From positions 62,001 through 126,000 of the forward strand of contig JADKDL010000006.1 in assembly GCA_016714605.1 (NCBI GenBank): DNA of 64,000 bases, in the 5' to 3' direction. Each line of letters begins with the position of its first letter. Position 1 is the first letter of the stretch. The notes under the pieces were generated by a model. The model did no database searches and had not been told where the DNA came from. It saw only the letters and a list, made by a program, of their open reading frames with translations. Made by a program: the position numbers and the translations under genes. The DNA is from Bacteroidales bacterium (lineage in GTDB: Bacteria; Bacteroidota; Bacteroidia; Bacteroidales; UBA1715). This document shows positions 1 through 9,473 of this stretch, piece by piece.

Positions 1-1
1 C

Positions 2-2083
2 TATTATCCTGGGAAAAAGAATATAAAAATTAAAGCAGTTATTGATGGTCGCACATATTTTTCTTTTACCGAATTAGAGGTCAGAGAAGATCAAAGTAGA
101 AAGCGAGCAAATGATGTATATCCTGATTTAGGCCCAGAAGATTTTTATGGAGGTGGAGTTGTTTCTGAATATGGAATATATTTCCGATGCAATACCGATA
201 ATAGAATAAGAAAACCATATATTATAGTTTCAGGTTTTGATTCTGACGATAGAAACAGAGTTGCTACCGATGCTGGTGATTACGATAAATTAAATTTATA
301 TACTGTTGCTAATCAAGGTGGATATTTGGATAAGTTACGCGAAGATGGTTATGATATAATTTTATATAGACCAATACAAAGTTCTGAATCTATCATTAAA
401 AATGCTATGAATTTGGTAGATTTTATTCAAAAGATAAATCGCGAAAAAACCTCAGATAATGAAATAATAATAAATGGTGCCAGTATGGGAGGTCTTTTAG
501 TTCGTTATGCTTTGACTTATATGGAACATAATGGGATTGACCATCAAACAAAACTATTTATCTCACTAGATTCACCCCAAGAAGGAGCAAATGTTCCTTT
601 AGGTTTTCAATTTATGCTTTCTCAATTAATAAGTGGAAATAATATTGGGAATCTAATAATGGGAGACGAAATAAAAGAACAAACAAATATTGCACTTAAT
701 AGTTGTGCTGCTCGTGAAATGATATTATATTCTTTTATTGATAAAGATGGAAATCCTATTGCAGCACCTCAAAGAGATAAATATTTAGAAGAGTTAGAGA
801 AAATCGGAAATTTTCCTAGAAATTGTAGAACTGCTGCCTTATCTATGGGGAGTGGCGTTGCAAAAAATCAAGGCTTTACACCTTCGCAAAAGTTAATAGA
901 GAAGGATGCAGTTTCTTTATTTGGACTTTTATCGGGAGTTAATGTTATTTGGCGATTTAAAGTTTTTGCAATGCCTGATAAGACTAATGCTATTATTTAT
1001 AAGGAAGCTACAAGTCGAGAATTTTGTTCACCAACAGTTAAAGATGGAAAGCAATCTACGATTTGTATGCCTGTTGATCCATTTCCAGATATAAAGGAAG
1101 TAAGTGTAAACGGCGGTTTTCCAATAGATAATGCACCAGGGAGTACCGGAGAATTTCATACCTTCAAAGAAAATGATGCGTATGAACAAATAGGGCTTTT
1201 AATGGATATTGGTTCATTGTACATAAACCCTAATTCTGACTGTTTTATTCCTACGATAAGTGCATTAGGGCTTAAAAATGTGGATTTTCATACTAATATT
1301 AAAGATTATTTTAAAAGTAATAGTAATGTACATACTGTAAGTGATAATGTCTATCTGAACATAGGAGGTAAGAATTTTAATAATTTTGATTTGTTCTATG
1401 TGGAAGATGATAATATAAATCACTTGGTTGATAGCAAAGGAGAGAGTGCGTTTACAGATAATATGATGCAATTCTTAAAAGATGAAACATCTCCATCAAA
1501 TTTGTATCTTGAATCTAAGCTTATTTCAGCAAACGAAAAAGAAATTTTGGAAGCTAGAAATACCATTTTTGTAGGGAATGATGTTGATGCTGATAAATTG
1601 AAAAATGGCAACGTTTCTGTAGAAAAAGATGCTAAACTTTCAATGCTTGGTGGTGATAATATAAAATTAACACACGGTTTTCATGCTAAATCTGGTTCAA
1701 ATGTGAGTATGAAAGCTGGAAGTACAGAATATTGTAGTGAAGGTACTGTTGTTACACTGAAATCTGATGTTGCAAATAGTGAAATAAGCTTAATAGAAAA
1801 TCAGAAAGAAATAGTACAAAATGAGAAAATTTATGATATTATATCAGAACTATCGAAACCGGTACTTTTCCATCCTAATCCTGCACATTCTGAGGTAGTT
1901 ATTTCTTCAAACAAAGAAAATAATGAACTCACAGTAACAGATGCAAACGGGAAAAATATAATTAAATCAAAATTTGAGAAGAATACAAAGATTGATGTTT
2001 CTGCATTGCCTCTTGGTATTTATATTTTTACAGTATTGCAGTCGAATGGCGATGTAATAACGGAGAAGATTATAAAAGAATAG
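2..2083 (+). CDS. Secreted alpha/beta-hydrolase (lipase/PGAP1-like) with T9SS type A sorting domain, 5' partial
   Basis: The frame is open to the left edge of the window, so the true start lies outside; about 693 codons are visible. A nucleophile elbow G-A-S-M-G-G, inside NGASMGGLLVRYAL, lies near base 480 after a strand-helix stretch, as in triacylglycerol lipases and PGAP1-like esterases (family knowledge). Near bases 1570-1720 there is a short-strand, Asn/Gly/Lys-rich segment (HGFHAKSGSNV) often seen ahead of Bacteroidota sorting domains. The last 75 residues are a T9SS type A domain: HPNPAHSEVVIS, a Gly-Lys turn, then LPLGIYIFTV and a basic end. I infer export by T9SS and ester hydrolysis outside the cell. 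The substrate is unknown. A terminator follows. Confidence 0.8.
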   Translation, partial: YYPGKKNIKIKAVIDGRTYFSFTELEVREDQSRKRANDVYPDLGPEDFYGGGVVSEYGIYFRCNTDNRIRKPYIIVSGFDSDDRNRVATDAGDYDKLNLYTVANQGGYLDKLREDGYDIILYRPIQSSESIIKNAMNLVDFIQKINREKTSDNEIIINGASMGGLLVRYALTYMEHNGIDHQTKLFISLDSPQEGANVPLGFQFMLSQLISGNNIGNLIMGDEIKEQTNIALNSCAAREMILYSFIDKDGNPIAAPQRDKYLEELEKIGNFPRNCRTAALSMGSGVAKNQGFTPSQKLIEKDAVSLFGLLSGVNVIWRFKVFAMPDKTNAIIYKEATSREFCSPTVKDGKQSTICMPVDPFPDIKEVSVNGGFPIDNAPGSTGEFHTFKENDAYEQIGLLMDIGSLYINPNSDCFIPTISALGLKNVDFHTNIKDYFKSNSNVHTVSDNVYLNIGGKNFNNFDLFYVEDDNINHLVDSKGESAFTDNMMQFLKDETSPSNLYLESKLISANEKEILEARNTIFVGNDVDADKLKNGNVSVEKDAKLSMLGGDNIKLTHGFHAKSGSNVSMKAGSTEYCSEGTVVTLKSDVANSEISLIENQKEIVQNEKIYDIISELSKPVLFHPNPAHSEVVISSNKENNELTVTDANGKNIIKSKFEKNTKIDVSALPLGIYIFTVLQSNGDVITEKIIKE

Positions 2084-2135
2084 AAAGTATCTGTAATTAT
2101 TTTCAGATAAATTCTCAAAATATAAAACTATACTT

Positions 2136-2170
2136 AACCTTGTTGCTTTTTTTAGCAGCAAGGTTTTTTT
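2136..2170 (+). terminator. Rho-independent terminator after the hydrolase gene
   Basis: A 12-bp stem (AACCTTGTTGCT with AGCAGCAAGGTT, one G-T pair) is followed by a run of T, 52 bases after the stop codon. Confidence 0.8.
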
Positions 2171-2277
2171 GTGTAAAATATTTTACGTTTCTTTCAATGC
2201 ATAATTATATGCTATATTATTCTATATCTTGCAAATATAAGGTATGCAAATGATATGAAAGTGTTTGTAGAATACTT

Positions 2278-3513
2278 TTATTGAAACTCTATTCCAACTA
2301 TAGTAATATCATCAAAAAGGGGAACTCCTTGGGTGAATTGCATTAAGTTTTGCATCAGGTTATCAATTGTTGTTTCCATTGGAGCTTCTATTGACAAACT
2401 AGCTTCTATTGGGATAGTGCCAAATTCGGAGTGATATATATTTTCTGCTTCTACTAAACCATCAGTATAGCAAAGAATTTTGTCTCCTGGAGAAATCAGT
2501 ACTTCTCCTTCGGCAATAGTCGGTATTGTTTCAAACATTCCTAAGCCTATAGCCCCATGGGTTAGATAGGTTATTGTATCGTTATTAAAACTATGGTGTA
2601 CCGGAGGATTGTGTCCTGCATTTATGTATTTTAGAATTCTGGTTTCAACATTGTATTTTCCAATGAAAATGGTAATGAATTTCTCTCCATTAGCATTTCT
2701 CATAACTGTTGTATTCAGTTTTTTAATGAGTTCCTTCAACGATATTCCAGAGGTAAATAAAGCTCTTAAGTTAGCCTGAAAGTTAGACATAAGAATTGCT
2801 GCAGAGATTCCTTTCCCTGAAACATCGGCTATGCAAAATCCAAACTCTTTTGAGTTTAGTTCTATTACATCATAATAGTCGCCACCTACCTCAGAATGTG
2901 GATTGTAATATGCTGAGAAATTGATTTTGTTGGTACGTGGTAAATTCTCATTGCTAGGAATGAGCATAGATTGCATTTTTGAAGCCAATTCCAGCTCTTT
3001 TTTTAACGCCTCTTTTTCAAGTGTTTCTTTGTAAAGTCTTTTATTCTCAATAGCAACCAGTATTATATTGGTAATGGTTTGGATAAAACGAAGGTGTTTT
3101 ATTGTTGGGCTTATTCCTTCTCTATCTTCATCAATATCTCCAAGTAATACATAAGCAAAAGGTCTATCTTTATGAAAAACTGGTATTACTATATCAAAAG
3201 AGTTTAATGTCTCTTCATTAACTGCGTTAAGTGGTTGAATTTCTGTATATCTAGATAAATATTCACAAACCAACTGGTTGAGATTCGAATTTGGAAACGA
3301 AAATCCCTCTTCTAGAAGTATTTCCCAGTTGTAAACCTTACTGAGAATAGTTACTTTTCCTAAATTCAAATCGGTACAAAGTATTTTAGCATAGCGTATT
3401 AATAACTCAGAGGTAGATAAATTTTCATTTATAGCCTGTGTTATTTCAAGCAAACAATTAAGTTTGAAATTTGAAAGTTTAAGTCGTTTTAATGATGCTC
3501 TTTCTGATAGCAT
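2278..3513 (-). CDS. GAF-SpoIIE (PP2C-type) serine phosphatase, RsbU-like
   Basis: This 411-residue protein has a GAF-like sensor at about residues 20-165, a short coiled-coil at about 160-190 and a C-terminal SpoIIE/PP2C phosphatase. The metal-binding signatures are visible: EVGGDYYDV, FCIADVSGKGISAA, GDKILCYTDGLVEAEN and a final DDITIVGIEF. The architecture matches RsbU-type phosphatases, which dephosphorylate an anti-anti-sigma factor in partner-switching pathways (family knowledge). No anti-sigma or STAS gene is nearby, so the partner is unknown. There is no signal peptide or membrane segment, so it acts in the cytosol. It lies downstream of efp on the same strand, separated by the efp terminator. 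Confidence 0.88.
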   Translation of the reverse strand: MLSERASLKRLKLSNFKLNCLLEITQAINENLSTSELLIRYAKILCTDLNLGKVTILSKVYNWEILLEEGFSFPNSNLNQLVCEYLSRYTEIQPLNAVNEETLNSFDIVIPVFHKDRPFAYVLLGDIDEDREGISPTIKHLRFIQTITNIILVAIENKRLYKETLEKEALKKELELASKMQSMLIPSNENLPRTNKINFSAYYNPHSEVGGDYYDVIELNSKEFGFCIADVSGKGISAAILMSNFQANLRALFTSGISLKELIKKLNTTVMRNANGEKFITIFIGKYNVETRILKYINAGHNPPVHHSFNNDTITYLTHGAIGLGMFETIPTIAEGEVLISPGDKILCYTDGLVEAENIYHSEFGTIPIEASLSIEAPMETTIDNLMQNLMQFTQGVPLFDDITIVGIEFQ

Positions 3514-3658
3514 AGCTAAAAATATTTATCTCTTTTGGAAAGGTGCTAAGAATATTATATCAAGCGACCAATTAATTAAAATTAAGCAAAAAATAGTGAA
3601 TTTCTTCGCATATTTTTATATTTAATGAATTAAAAATACAATGATATATATCATAAAA

Positions 3659-3693
3659 AAAGAGGTTGAATTAATATTAAATTCAACCTCTTT
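3659..3693 (-). terminator. Terminator of efp
   Basis: A perfect 14-bp stem (AAAGAGGTTGAATT and its complement) with a 7-base loop. On the minus strand it ends in a T run. Confidence 0.85.
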
Positions 3694-3724
3694 AAATATA
3701 TTATTGTAATGTAGAGAAAGCTTC

Positions 3725-4294
3725 TTATTCTTTAACTCTTTCTACATAAGATCGTTCTACGGTATCAACTCTAATTTTATCGCCTTGATTTACAAAAAGT
3801 GGAACCATTATTTTAGCTCCGGTTTCTAATTCGCATGGTTTAAGAGCGGTACTAGAACTGGTATCACCTCTAAGACCCGGTTCAGAATATGTTACTTCAA
3901 GCACTACATGTTGAGGTAATTCAGCAAAAAGAGGTGATTCTGTTTCAGCATGGGTTACAACTTCTACTTCTTGTCCGTCTTTAAGCAAATCTGCATTCTC
4001 AATAAGTTCTTCGGGCATACTTATTTGTTCAAAAGTTTCATTATTCATGAAATTATAACCCATTTCATCTTTATATAGAAACTGATGTTTTCTTCTTTCA
4101 ATTCTTTGTATATTTACTTTTACTCCGGCATTGAATGTATTATCAATAACTTTTCCGGTTTTTACATTTTTCAACTTAGTTCTCACAAAAGCTGCTCCTT
4201 TACCGGGTTTAACATGCTGAAATTGTGTAATTGTATATAAATCACCATTGTATTCAATACATAGTCCGTTTCTAAAATCTGCTGTAGTTGCCAT
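3725..4294 (-). CDS. efp: Translation elongation factor P
   Basis: At 189 residues it has the normal EF-P length and three-barrel organisation. The N-terminal KOW-like domain contains the loop PGKGAAF with Lys32, equivalent to the modified lysine of E. coli EF-P. The C-terminal end has the expected PLFVNQGDKIRVDT and Y-V-E-R pattern. EF-P rescues ribosomes stalled on polyproline stretches. No modification gene (epmA/B, earP) is visible nearby. The ATG start fits the family N-terminus, and a TACCTTTG box lies 35 bases upstream. It is a single-gene unit with its own terminator. Confidence 0.97.
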   Translation of the reverse strand: MATTADFRNGLCIEYNGDLYTITQFQHVKPGKGAAFVRTKLKNVKTGKVIDNTFNAGVKVNIQRIERRKHQFLYKDEMGYNFMNNETFEQISMPEELIENADLLKDGQEVEVVTHAETESPLFAELPQHVVLEVTYSEPGLRGDTSSSTALKPCELETGAKIMVPLFVNQGDKIRVDTVERSYVERVKE

Positions 4295-4328
4295 AATTTT
4301 AATGTAAATATTCTTTTTGAAATTTTTG

Positions 4329-4336
4329 CAAAGGTA
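4329..4336 (-). promoter_or_regulatory. Candidate -7 box of efp promoter
   Basis: TACCTTTG on the minus strand matches the Bacteroidota -7 consensus TAnnTTTG, 35 bases before the efp start. I see no clear -33 TTG at the ideal spacing. Confidence 0.45.
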
Positions 4337-4449
4337 AAGTTTTTATATAAAATACCTTGCGTTATATTTTTTAATTTTGATTCAAGACTGTTTTAAATAT
4401 TTGTAATTGTCAAATATTTAATGGTTTAAACAGAAATAATTTTATTGAG

Positions 4450-5070
4450 TTATTGTTTTTTTATTTTTCTGCCTTTATATATGAGATAAACAACAAATAA
4501 TACACCTAATACAAGAAGTGCAACAGATATATATTTATAATACTGATGTAGTAAGTCTTGTTTTTGATAGAAAACATATCCTAAAATACAAAGAATTATA
4601 TTCCAAATAGCAGAGCCAATAAAGGTATATAAAATAAAGTTTGTCATTTTCATTTTTGCAATACCAGCAGGTATAGAAATGAGTTGTCTGATACCCGGCA
4701 CTAAACGACCAATAAGTGTTGAAGAGTTTCCGTGTTTTATAAAGTATTTCTCAGATTTTTCTATTGATGCTTCTTTAATAAGAAGTAGGTGAGCTATTTT
4801 GGTATTAGCCAATTTGTAAACTATTTTTCTACCTAGATAAAGAGCAAAGAAATAATTAAATAATGCACCTACAATAGCTCCTAGAGTTCCAAAAAGCACA
4901 ACTAGATATATATTCAGTTCGCCTTGTGCTGCTTTAAATGCTGCCGGTGGAATAACTACTTCAGAAGGAAAGGGTATGAACGAACTTTCTATAACCATTA
5001 ACAAAAAGACGGTCAAATAGTTTATATGACCCATATACCACGTTATTACACTCTGAATTATTTCAAACAT
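4450..5070 (-). CDS. DedA-family inner-membrane protein
   Basis: The 206-residue hydrophobic protein has four to five membrane segments and the DedA/SNARE-associated signatures: E-S-S-F-I-P-F-P-S-E-V near residues 28-38 and GRLVPGIRQLISIPAG near 121-136, including the conserved Arg residues. DedA proteins are implicated in undecaprenyl-phosphate or phospholipid recycling and membrane homeostasis (family knowledge). The length is typical. A TATATTTG box lies 45 bases upstream. The gene is monocistronic as far as can be seen. Confidence 0.92.
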   Translation of the reverse strand: MFEIIQSVITWYMGHINYLTVFLLMVIESSFIPFPSEVVIPPAAFKAAQGELNIYLVVLFGTLGAIVGALFNYFFALYLGRKIVYKLANTKIAHLLLIKEASIEKSEKYFIKHGNSSTLIGRLVPGIRQLISIPAGIAKMKMTNFILYTFIGSAIWNIILCILGYVFYQKQDLLHQYYKYISVALLVLGVLFVVYLIYKGRKIKKQ

Positions 5071-5115
5071 TTTTATTTTCTTTATTGATGATTTTACTAC
5101 TTTAAATTAATTTTG

Positions 5116-5123
5116 CAAATATA
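5116..5123 (-). promoter_or_regulatory. Candidate -7 box for the DedA gene
   Basis: TATATTTG on the minus strand matches TAnnTTTG, 45 bases upstream of the start codon. Confidence 0.4.
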
Positions 5124-5164
5124 TATTTTTAATATGTAATATTCTAAATACTTAACTGATTGAG

Positions 5165-6139
5165 TTATATTTTTTTTAATAGTTCAATTTCTTTTTGATA
5201 ATCTATTCCAAAATCTTTTTGCGCTTGTTTACAATGTTCTACGGTGGCAGCTATATGTTTTTTATAAGCGTCTGATGTCGGAAAAAACGGTTTATGAAGA
5301 ATTGATTTATTTATTTTTTCTATTGAAATAAGAGCTTTTTGTGTTTTTTCTGAAAAATAAGATTTCGAAAACAATTCCCAGATATAATTGATACTTACAT
5401 TGTTTGGATGCAGCATGTCTTCTGCATAGAATCTATAATCTCGTAATTCATCCAAAACTATTTCGTATGCCGGAAAATAGTGGGTTTTCGCATTTTGTTT
5501 TATAATTTCGTCAATTGCTAAAAGCAAAATTGACTTACTGAGCTGGTTCTCATGTGCACCATCTGCCCAGTGTCTTATGGGACTTACTGTAAATATTATT
5601 TCTATTTCCGGATTATAATCTTGAATTTTTAGAATGATATCATTATAAAAATCAATTATTTCAGTTATAGTAAGTCTATCTTTTTTGAACCATGCAGTCG
5701 GAGCTTTGTGACAATTTGAAACAACAAAATCTTCATTTTTAAGACTATATGTATAAGCAGTTCCGAAAGTGATAATGAGTATTTTAGCCTCTTTTAGATA
5801 TGAACCAACGCTGGTTATTGTGTCTTGAATTTTTGTTTCAATCTCACTCTGAGTGTTGGTAGAAAAATTCTCGTGAAAAAACCATGAATGCCATAAATTG
5901 TTGTATTCGAATATCTTAAAATCGGGTTCTATTATATTGTTAATGAGAAGTTGAATATTATTTTTAATTGAAACCGGATTGAATAGAACTCCGAAAGGAT
6001 TATTACAAACGCTGAATTTTTGAGAAGATAGTTTATCGGCAATATTACTTGCAAAACATGAGCCTAGACTTAGAATTTTGTCTTGAAAGTCAATTTTTAG
6101 AGCAGATTTTGGTAATGGTACTTCTGTTCTGAAGTTCAT
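5165..6139 (-). CDS. GSCFA domain protein (SGNH/GDSL-like fold)
   Basis: The 324-residue protein begins with the namesake motif: L-S-L-G-S-C-F-A-S-N-I-A near residues 28-39. This is followed by a GTAY block and, at about residue 240, DMLHPN, which supplies the Asp/His pair typical of SGNH-like hydrolases. GSCFA proteins are common in Bacteroidota next to housekeeping genes and their substrate is not established. No signal peptide is visible, so it is probably cytosolic. It follows gltX on the same strand, separated by a terminator. Confidence 0.9.
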   Translation of the reverse strand: MNFRTEVPLPKSALKIDFQDKILSLGSCFASNIADKLSSQKFSVCNNPFGVLFNPVSIKNNIQLLINNIIEPDFKIFEYNNLWHSWFFHENFSTNTQSEIETKIQDTITSVGSYLKEAKILIITFGTAYTYSLKNEDFVVSNCHKAPTAWFKKDRLTITEIIDFYNDIILKIQDYNPEIEIIFTVSPIRHWADGAHENQLSKSILLLAIDEIIKQNAKTHYFPAYEIVLDELRDYRFYAEDMLHPNNVSINYIWELFSKSYFSEKTQKALISIEKINKSILHKPFFPTSDAYKKHIAATVEHCKQAQKDFGIDYQKEIELLKKI

Positions 6140-6170
6140 TTTTCTTACAGATTATTGTTCATTTTTAAAT

Positions 6171-6215
6171 AAAAACAGCCTCCTGATTTTTAGAAATGTA
6201 AAGGAAGCTGTTTTT
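6171..6215 (-). terminator. Terminator of gltX
   Basis: A 13-bp stem (AAAAACAGCCTCC with GGAAGCTGTTTTT, one mismatch) just after the gltX stop, with a T run on the minus strand. Confidence 0.75.
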
Positions 6216-6240
6216 ACTCGGTTACAATTTAAATTTTATG

Positions 6241-7764
6241 TTAGATTTTTATTGTTTCAATCCCTTTCTGTATTCTCTTAATTGTTTCTTCTTTACCAAT
6301 AATTTCAAAAATATCGAACAGGTGAGTTCCTTTGGCACCTCCTACTATTACTAATCTAAGGCAGTTCATAACCTGACCAAGGTTATAGTTATTTTCTGCT
6401 ATAAATGATTTTAGCTTCTCTTCGAGATGGCTAGCAGAAAAGTCATCTTGTCTTGCTAGAAATTCAATAATATTATTGAGTATTTGCGGTACTTCTGCCG
6501 ACCAACGTTTGCTAACAATTTTAGGATCGTATTGGTTGGGAGCTTTGAAAAAATATTCGCTGTGTTCCCATAAATCTTTGATAAAAACAGCTCTTTCTTT
6601 TACTAAGCCTACAATTTTTTCAATAGTTTGTATTTCTGCATTAACATTGTTTTGAACCAAAATTGGAGCAAATGCTTTTGCAAGTACTGCGTTATCGGTT
6701 CTTTGAATCCATTGTTGGTTGAACCATTTTGTTTTGTCGGGGTCAAATTTAGAACCCGATTTGCCCACTCTCTCTAGCGAGAAGCTGTTTATAAGTTCAT
6801 CCATTGTAAATATCTCCTGTTCTGTACCCGGATTCCAACCAAGCAGAGCAAGCATATTTATAAATGCTTCGGGCAGATATCCGTCTTCACGATATCCGGC
6901 TGAAGTTTCATCGTTGTCGCCATGCCAAAGGAGAGGAAATACCGGGAATCCAAGTTTTTCACCATCTCTTTTGCTTAATTTCCCCTGTCCTTGAGGTTTA
7001 AGTATCAAAGGTAAATGTGAGAATGATGGCATTGCATCTTGCCAGCCTAATGCTTTGTATAGCAATACATGAAGTGGTAATGAAGGAAGCCACTCTTCGC
7101 CTCTAATAACGTGTGTAATTTGCATTAGAAAATCATCAACCACATTTGCCAAGTGGTAAGTGGGCATGCCGTCTGATTTGAAAAGAACTTTATCATCGAG
7201 TTCCTTAGTATTGAAGGTTACCTCTTTTCTTATCTCATCAAAGACGTGAATATCTTCATTCTCTGGTAGTTTAAATCTTATTACGTAAGCATCGCCGTTT
7301 TGCAATTTGGCTGTAACTTCTTCTTTGTTCAGTGTAATAGAATTTTTTAAGTTCTTACGGGTTATTGCATTATATACAAACAGATTTTTCTGTGCTTCGC
7401 CTTGCAGTCTTAGTTCATTGAGCTCTTCGGGGGTGTCAAAAGCATAATAGGCATTGCCGGTTTCAATAAGTTTTTCTGCATATGGCAAATATATTGCTTT
7501 GCGGTCGCTTTGTCTGTATGGTCCGTATTCGCCTCCTACGTGTATTCCTTCGTCAAATTTCAGTCCGCACCATTCCAGCGATTCTATTATATATTTTTCT
7601 GCATTAGCTACAAATCTTGTTTGGTCGGTGTCTTCAATTCGGAGAATAAATGTTCCGTTGTTTTTTTTTGCAAACAGGTAATTAAACAATGCTGTTCTTA
7701 CGCCGCCTATATGTAAAGGACCGGTTGGACTAGGTGCAAATCGTACTCTAACTTTTCTGCTCAT
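6241..7764 (-). CDS. gltX: Glutamyl-tRNA synthetase
   Basis: This is a class I aminoacyl-tRNA synthetase that charges tRNA-Glu. The HIGH region reads PSPTGPLHIGG near residue 10 and the KMSKS-like loop reads K-L-S-K-R-D-G near residue 260. The anticodon-binding half completes a 507-residue protein of normal length. I chose the ATG at 7764 (MSRKVRVRFAPSPTG), because family members begin there; the ATG at 7797 would add 11 unrelated residues and overlap the promoter. TTG-N20-TATTTTTG lies just upstream. No gatCAB genes are in the window. Confidence 0.97.
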   Translation of the reverse strand: MSRKVRVRFAPSPTGPLHIGGVRTALFNYLFAKKNNGTFILRIEDTDQTRFVANAEKYIIESLEWCGLKFDEGIHVGGEYGPYRQSDRKAIYLPYAEKLIETGNAYYAFDTPEELNELRLQGEAQKNLFVYNAITRKNLKNSITLNKEEVTAKLQNGDAYVIRFKLPENEDIHVFDEIRKEVTFNTKELDDKVLFKSDGMPTYHLANVVDDFLMQITHVIRGEEWLPSLPLHVLLYKALGWQDAMPSFSHLPLILKPQGQGKLSKRDGEKLGFPVFPLLWHGDNDETSAGYREDGYLPEAFINMLALLGWNPGTEQEIFTMDELINSFSLERVGKSGSKFDPDKTKWFNQQWIQRTDNAVLAKAFAPILVQNNVNAEIQTIEKIVGLVKERAVFIKDLWEHSEYFFKAPNQYDPKIVSKRWSAEVPQILNNIIEFLARQDDFSASHLEEKLKSFIAENNYNLGQVMNCLRLVIVGGAKGTHLFDIFEIIGKEETIKRIQKGIETIKI

Positions 7765-7785
7765 TATTTTATGTTTTATTTTGTG

Positions 7786-7816
7786 CAAAAATAGCACGAC
7801 TTTGTTTACCGTACAA
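7786..7816 (-). promoter_or_regulatory. gltX promoter, Bacteroidota type
   Basis: On the minus strand, TTG (7816-7814), a 20-base spacer and TATTTTTG (7793-7786) match the -33/-7 pattern. The -7 box is 21 bases from the ATG at 7764, which supports that start. Confidence 0.6.
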
Positions 7817-7868
7817 TTTTTTTATGCAGTTATCTTTTTTTAAGTTTTGTTGCCTTGTTTCAAACCAA

Positions 7869-9128
7869 TCAGGCGGTTTCGTTTCTTCGTAATACGTTTA
7901 TACCTACTATACTTCTTACCAGTATTGTACCTACAATAAGTAAATTGGCATTTACAAGAGTCTCAGGAAGAAATGGCCATAATAGGGCAGTTATGAGTGA
8001 AATAAAGAAAATTACGTACTGATAAGTAAGCGTATAATGTCTTATTTTTTTGAAAGGTAAGAGCAATGCAAACAGGAGATTGAACGGATTAGCCCAAAGT
8101 ATATCGTAATTTTGTTGTACAAAGTCGTGCATGCTGAAAAATGACATAAACAGAATTATACATCCCATAATTCCGGTAATGAAATAGAGAAAAACATCAA
8201 TCGCGATGAAATGTTTTTTGCGTTTTATTTCATAAATACTTACCATCAATACTATAACGAACAGAATTAGAAATGTTTGAAAAGGAGGCAGTATATATGG
8301 TTGAGGATCTATATTTTCATACAGTTTTATTGGTTTATAATATATTGGTTTTGTTTTTATTAAAGGTTCATATCCGGTTTCTCTTTTTATTACTGCATTT
8401 TCAAGAGCATTCATAAAAAAGTCGGGAGCAAACATTGCATGATATTTATCGGCAGTGGTATCTGTAGGCATACCTAAAGCGAAACAAATGCCGTATTTAT
8501 TCCAAGAATTTTTAGGCATATATATATCAATTATTGTTCTAAAGGTTGCGCCATCCCAGTTGTTGTGTAACTGACTTATTTCTTTATATTTCCAATGTTT
8601 TTCCATTGGTTTTATGTATGAATTGTCGGGTTGATGCCATGAAAGTTTATCCCCCAGAATTTTTTCTACCACATCGCGGGGTCTGGTAGCGCAATTGTCA
8701 AGGAAAAAACTGTACAGATAAACTCTATTCTCAGGTAAATTATTGATATGCAAAAAATTAAACATTTCTTGTTTCTCTTGCCTGTTTAGATTAAGGATAT
8801 GTTCATACACCGGACGTTTGTCTGAAATATATTCATCTATAAAATTACGAAAACGTTGTATCCCCATTCGGTAGTAAGTCTCTCCTTTAGCAAATTTATA
8901 AGCAAAATTGCTGGTGCTGTATGAGAATATGCCATAATTGAAAACAAGGTCAAGATTTAGACTATCATCTATTACCCGAATGGCAGTATGTCCGAAAAGA
9001 GAGTAAAGCTCCTCGCCGGGCGAACATGTGAATATACTTATTTTTGCATTTTCTGATAGGATAGGTTGGGCATTTACCGGCAAGTTCAGAAGTAAGAACA
9101 AGCTTAAAAAAAGCAGTATTTGTCTCAT
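7869..9128 (-). CDS. DUF4105 (Lnb N-terminal periplasmic domain) membrane protein
   Basis: The 419-residue protein has a signal peptide (residues 1-20) and a periplasmic domain with the DUF4105 hallmarks S-P-G-E-E-L-Y-S-L-F-G-H-T-A-I-R-V and D-N-C-A-T-R. It ends in about four hydrophobic segments from residue 285. DUF4105 is related to NlpC/P60-like and Lnb N-terminal domains; the conserved His (GHTA) and Cys (NCATR) suggest a papain-like arrangement (inference). The function in Bacteroidota is unknown. It lies upstream of gltX on the same strand. Confidence 0.85.
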   Translation of the reverse strand: MRQILLFLSLFLLLNLPVNAQPILSENAKISIFTCSPGEELYSLFGHTAIRVIDDSLNLDLVFNYGIFSYSTSNFAYKFAKGETYYRMGIQRFRNFIDEYISDKRPVYEHILNLNRQEKQEMFNFLHINNLPENRVYLYSFFLDNCATRPRDVVEKILGDKLSWHQPDNSYIKPMEKHWKYKEISQLHNNWDGATFRTIIDIYMPKNSWNKYGICFALGMPTDTTADKYHAMFAPDFFMNALENAVIKRETGYEPLIKTKPIYYKPIKLYENIDPQPYILPPFQTFLILFVIVLMVSIYEIKRKKHFIAIDVFLYFITGIMGCIILFMSFFSMHDFVQQNYDILWANPFNLLFALLLPFKKIRHYTLTYQYVIFFISLITALLWPFLPETLVNANLLIVGTILVRSIVGINVLRRNETA

Positions 9129-9473
9129 TAGAAAGTATTTTTGAGTTTAATATTTAACAATTAAAATATGGCAATTAACCATTTAGATTTTTCCTTTTTT
9201 TGAGCGATATATCTTTACAAAACGATTCAAGAATATATCTTTTTTTGAGATGACAATTATAGTAATTTTTTGTCAGATTGTGCTTTAATCCAGAAAATCA
9301 ATTTTGATGAATTTTTAATTAGCTATAAAATTTCCAATCTGAAACAATAATTATAATTTTAGGTTAATTTTGCGGATGTTTTTTAATAATGTTGTGAATA
9401 ATTTATTTCAAGTTTGTAGCAGAATTAGTAAAATTCATATTAAATTATTTTCAAATTTTCAAATTGTATTCAG
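9129..9473. other. Divergent intergenic region between the DUF4105 gene and argH
   Basis: 345 bases of AT-rich DNA carrying the promoters of two divergent genes. Near 9445-9470 there is a tandem TTTTCAAATTTTCAAATT just before argH. It resembles the conserved leader element found at 22614 and 41390. I see no gene. Confidence 0.5.
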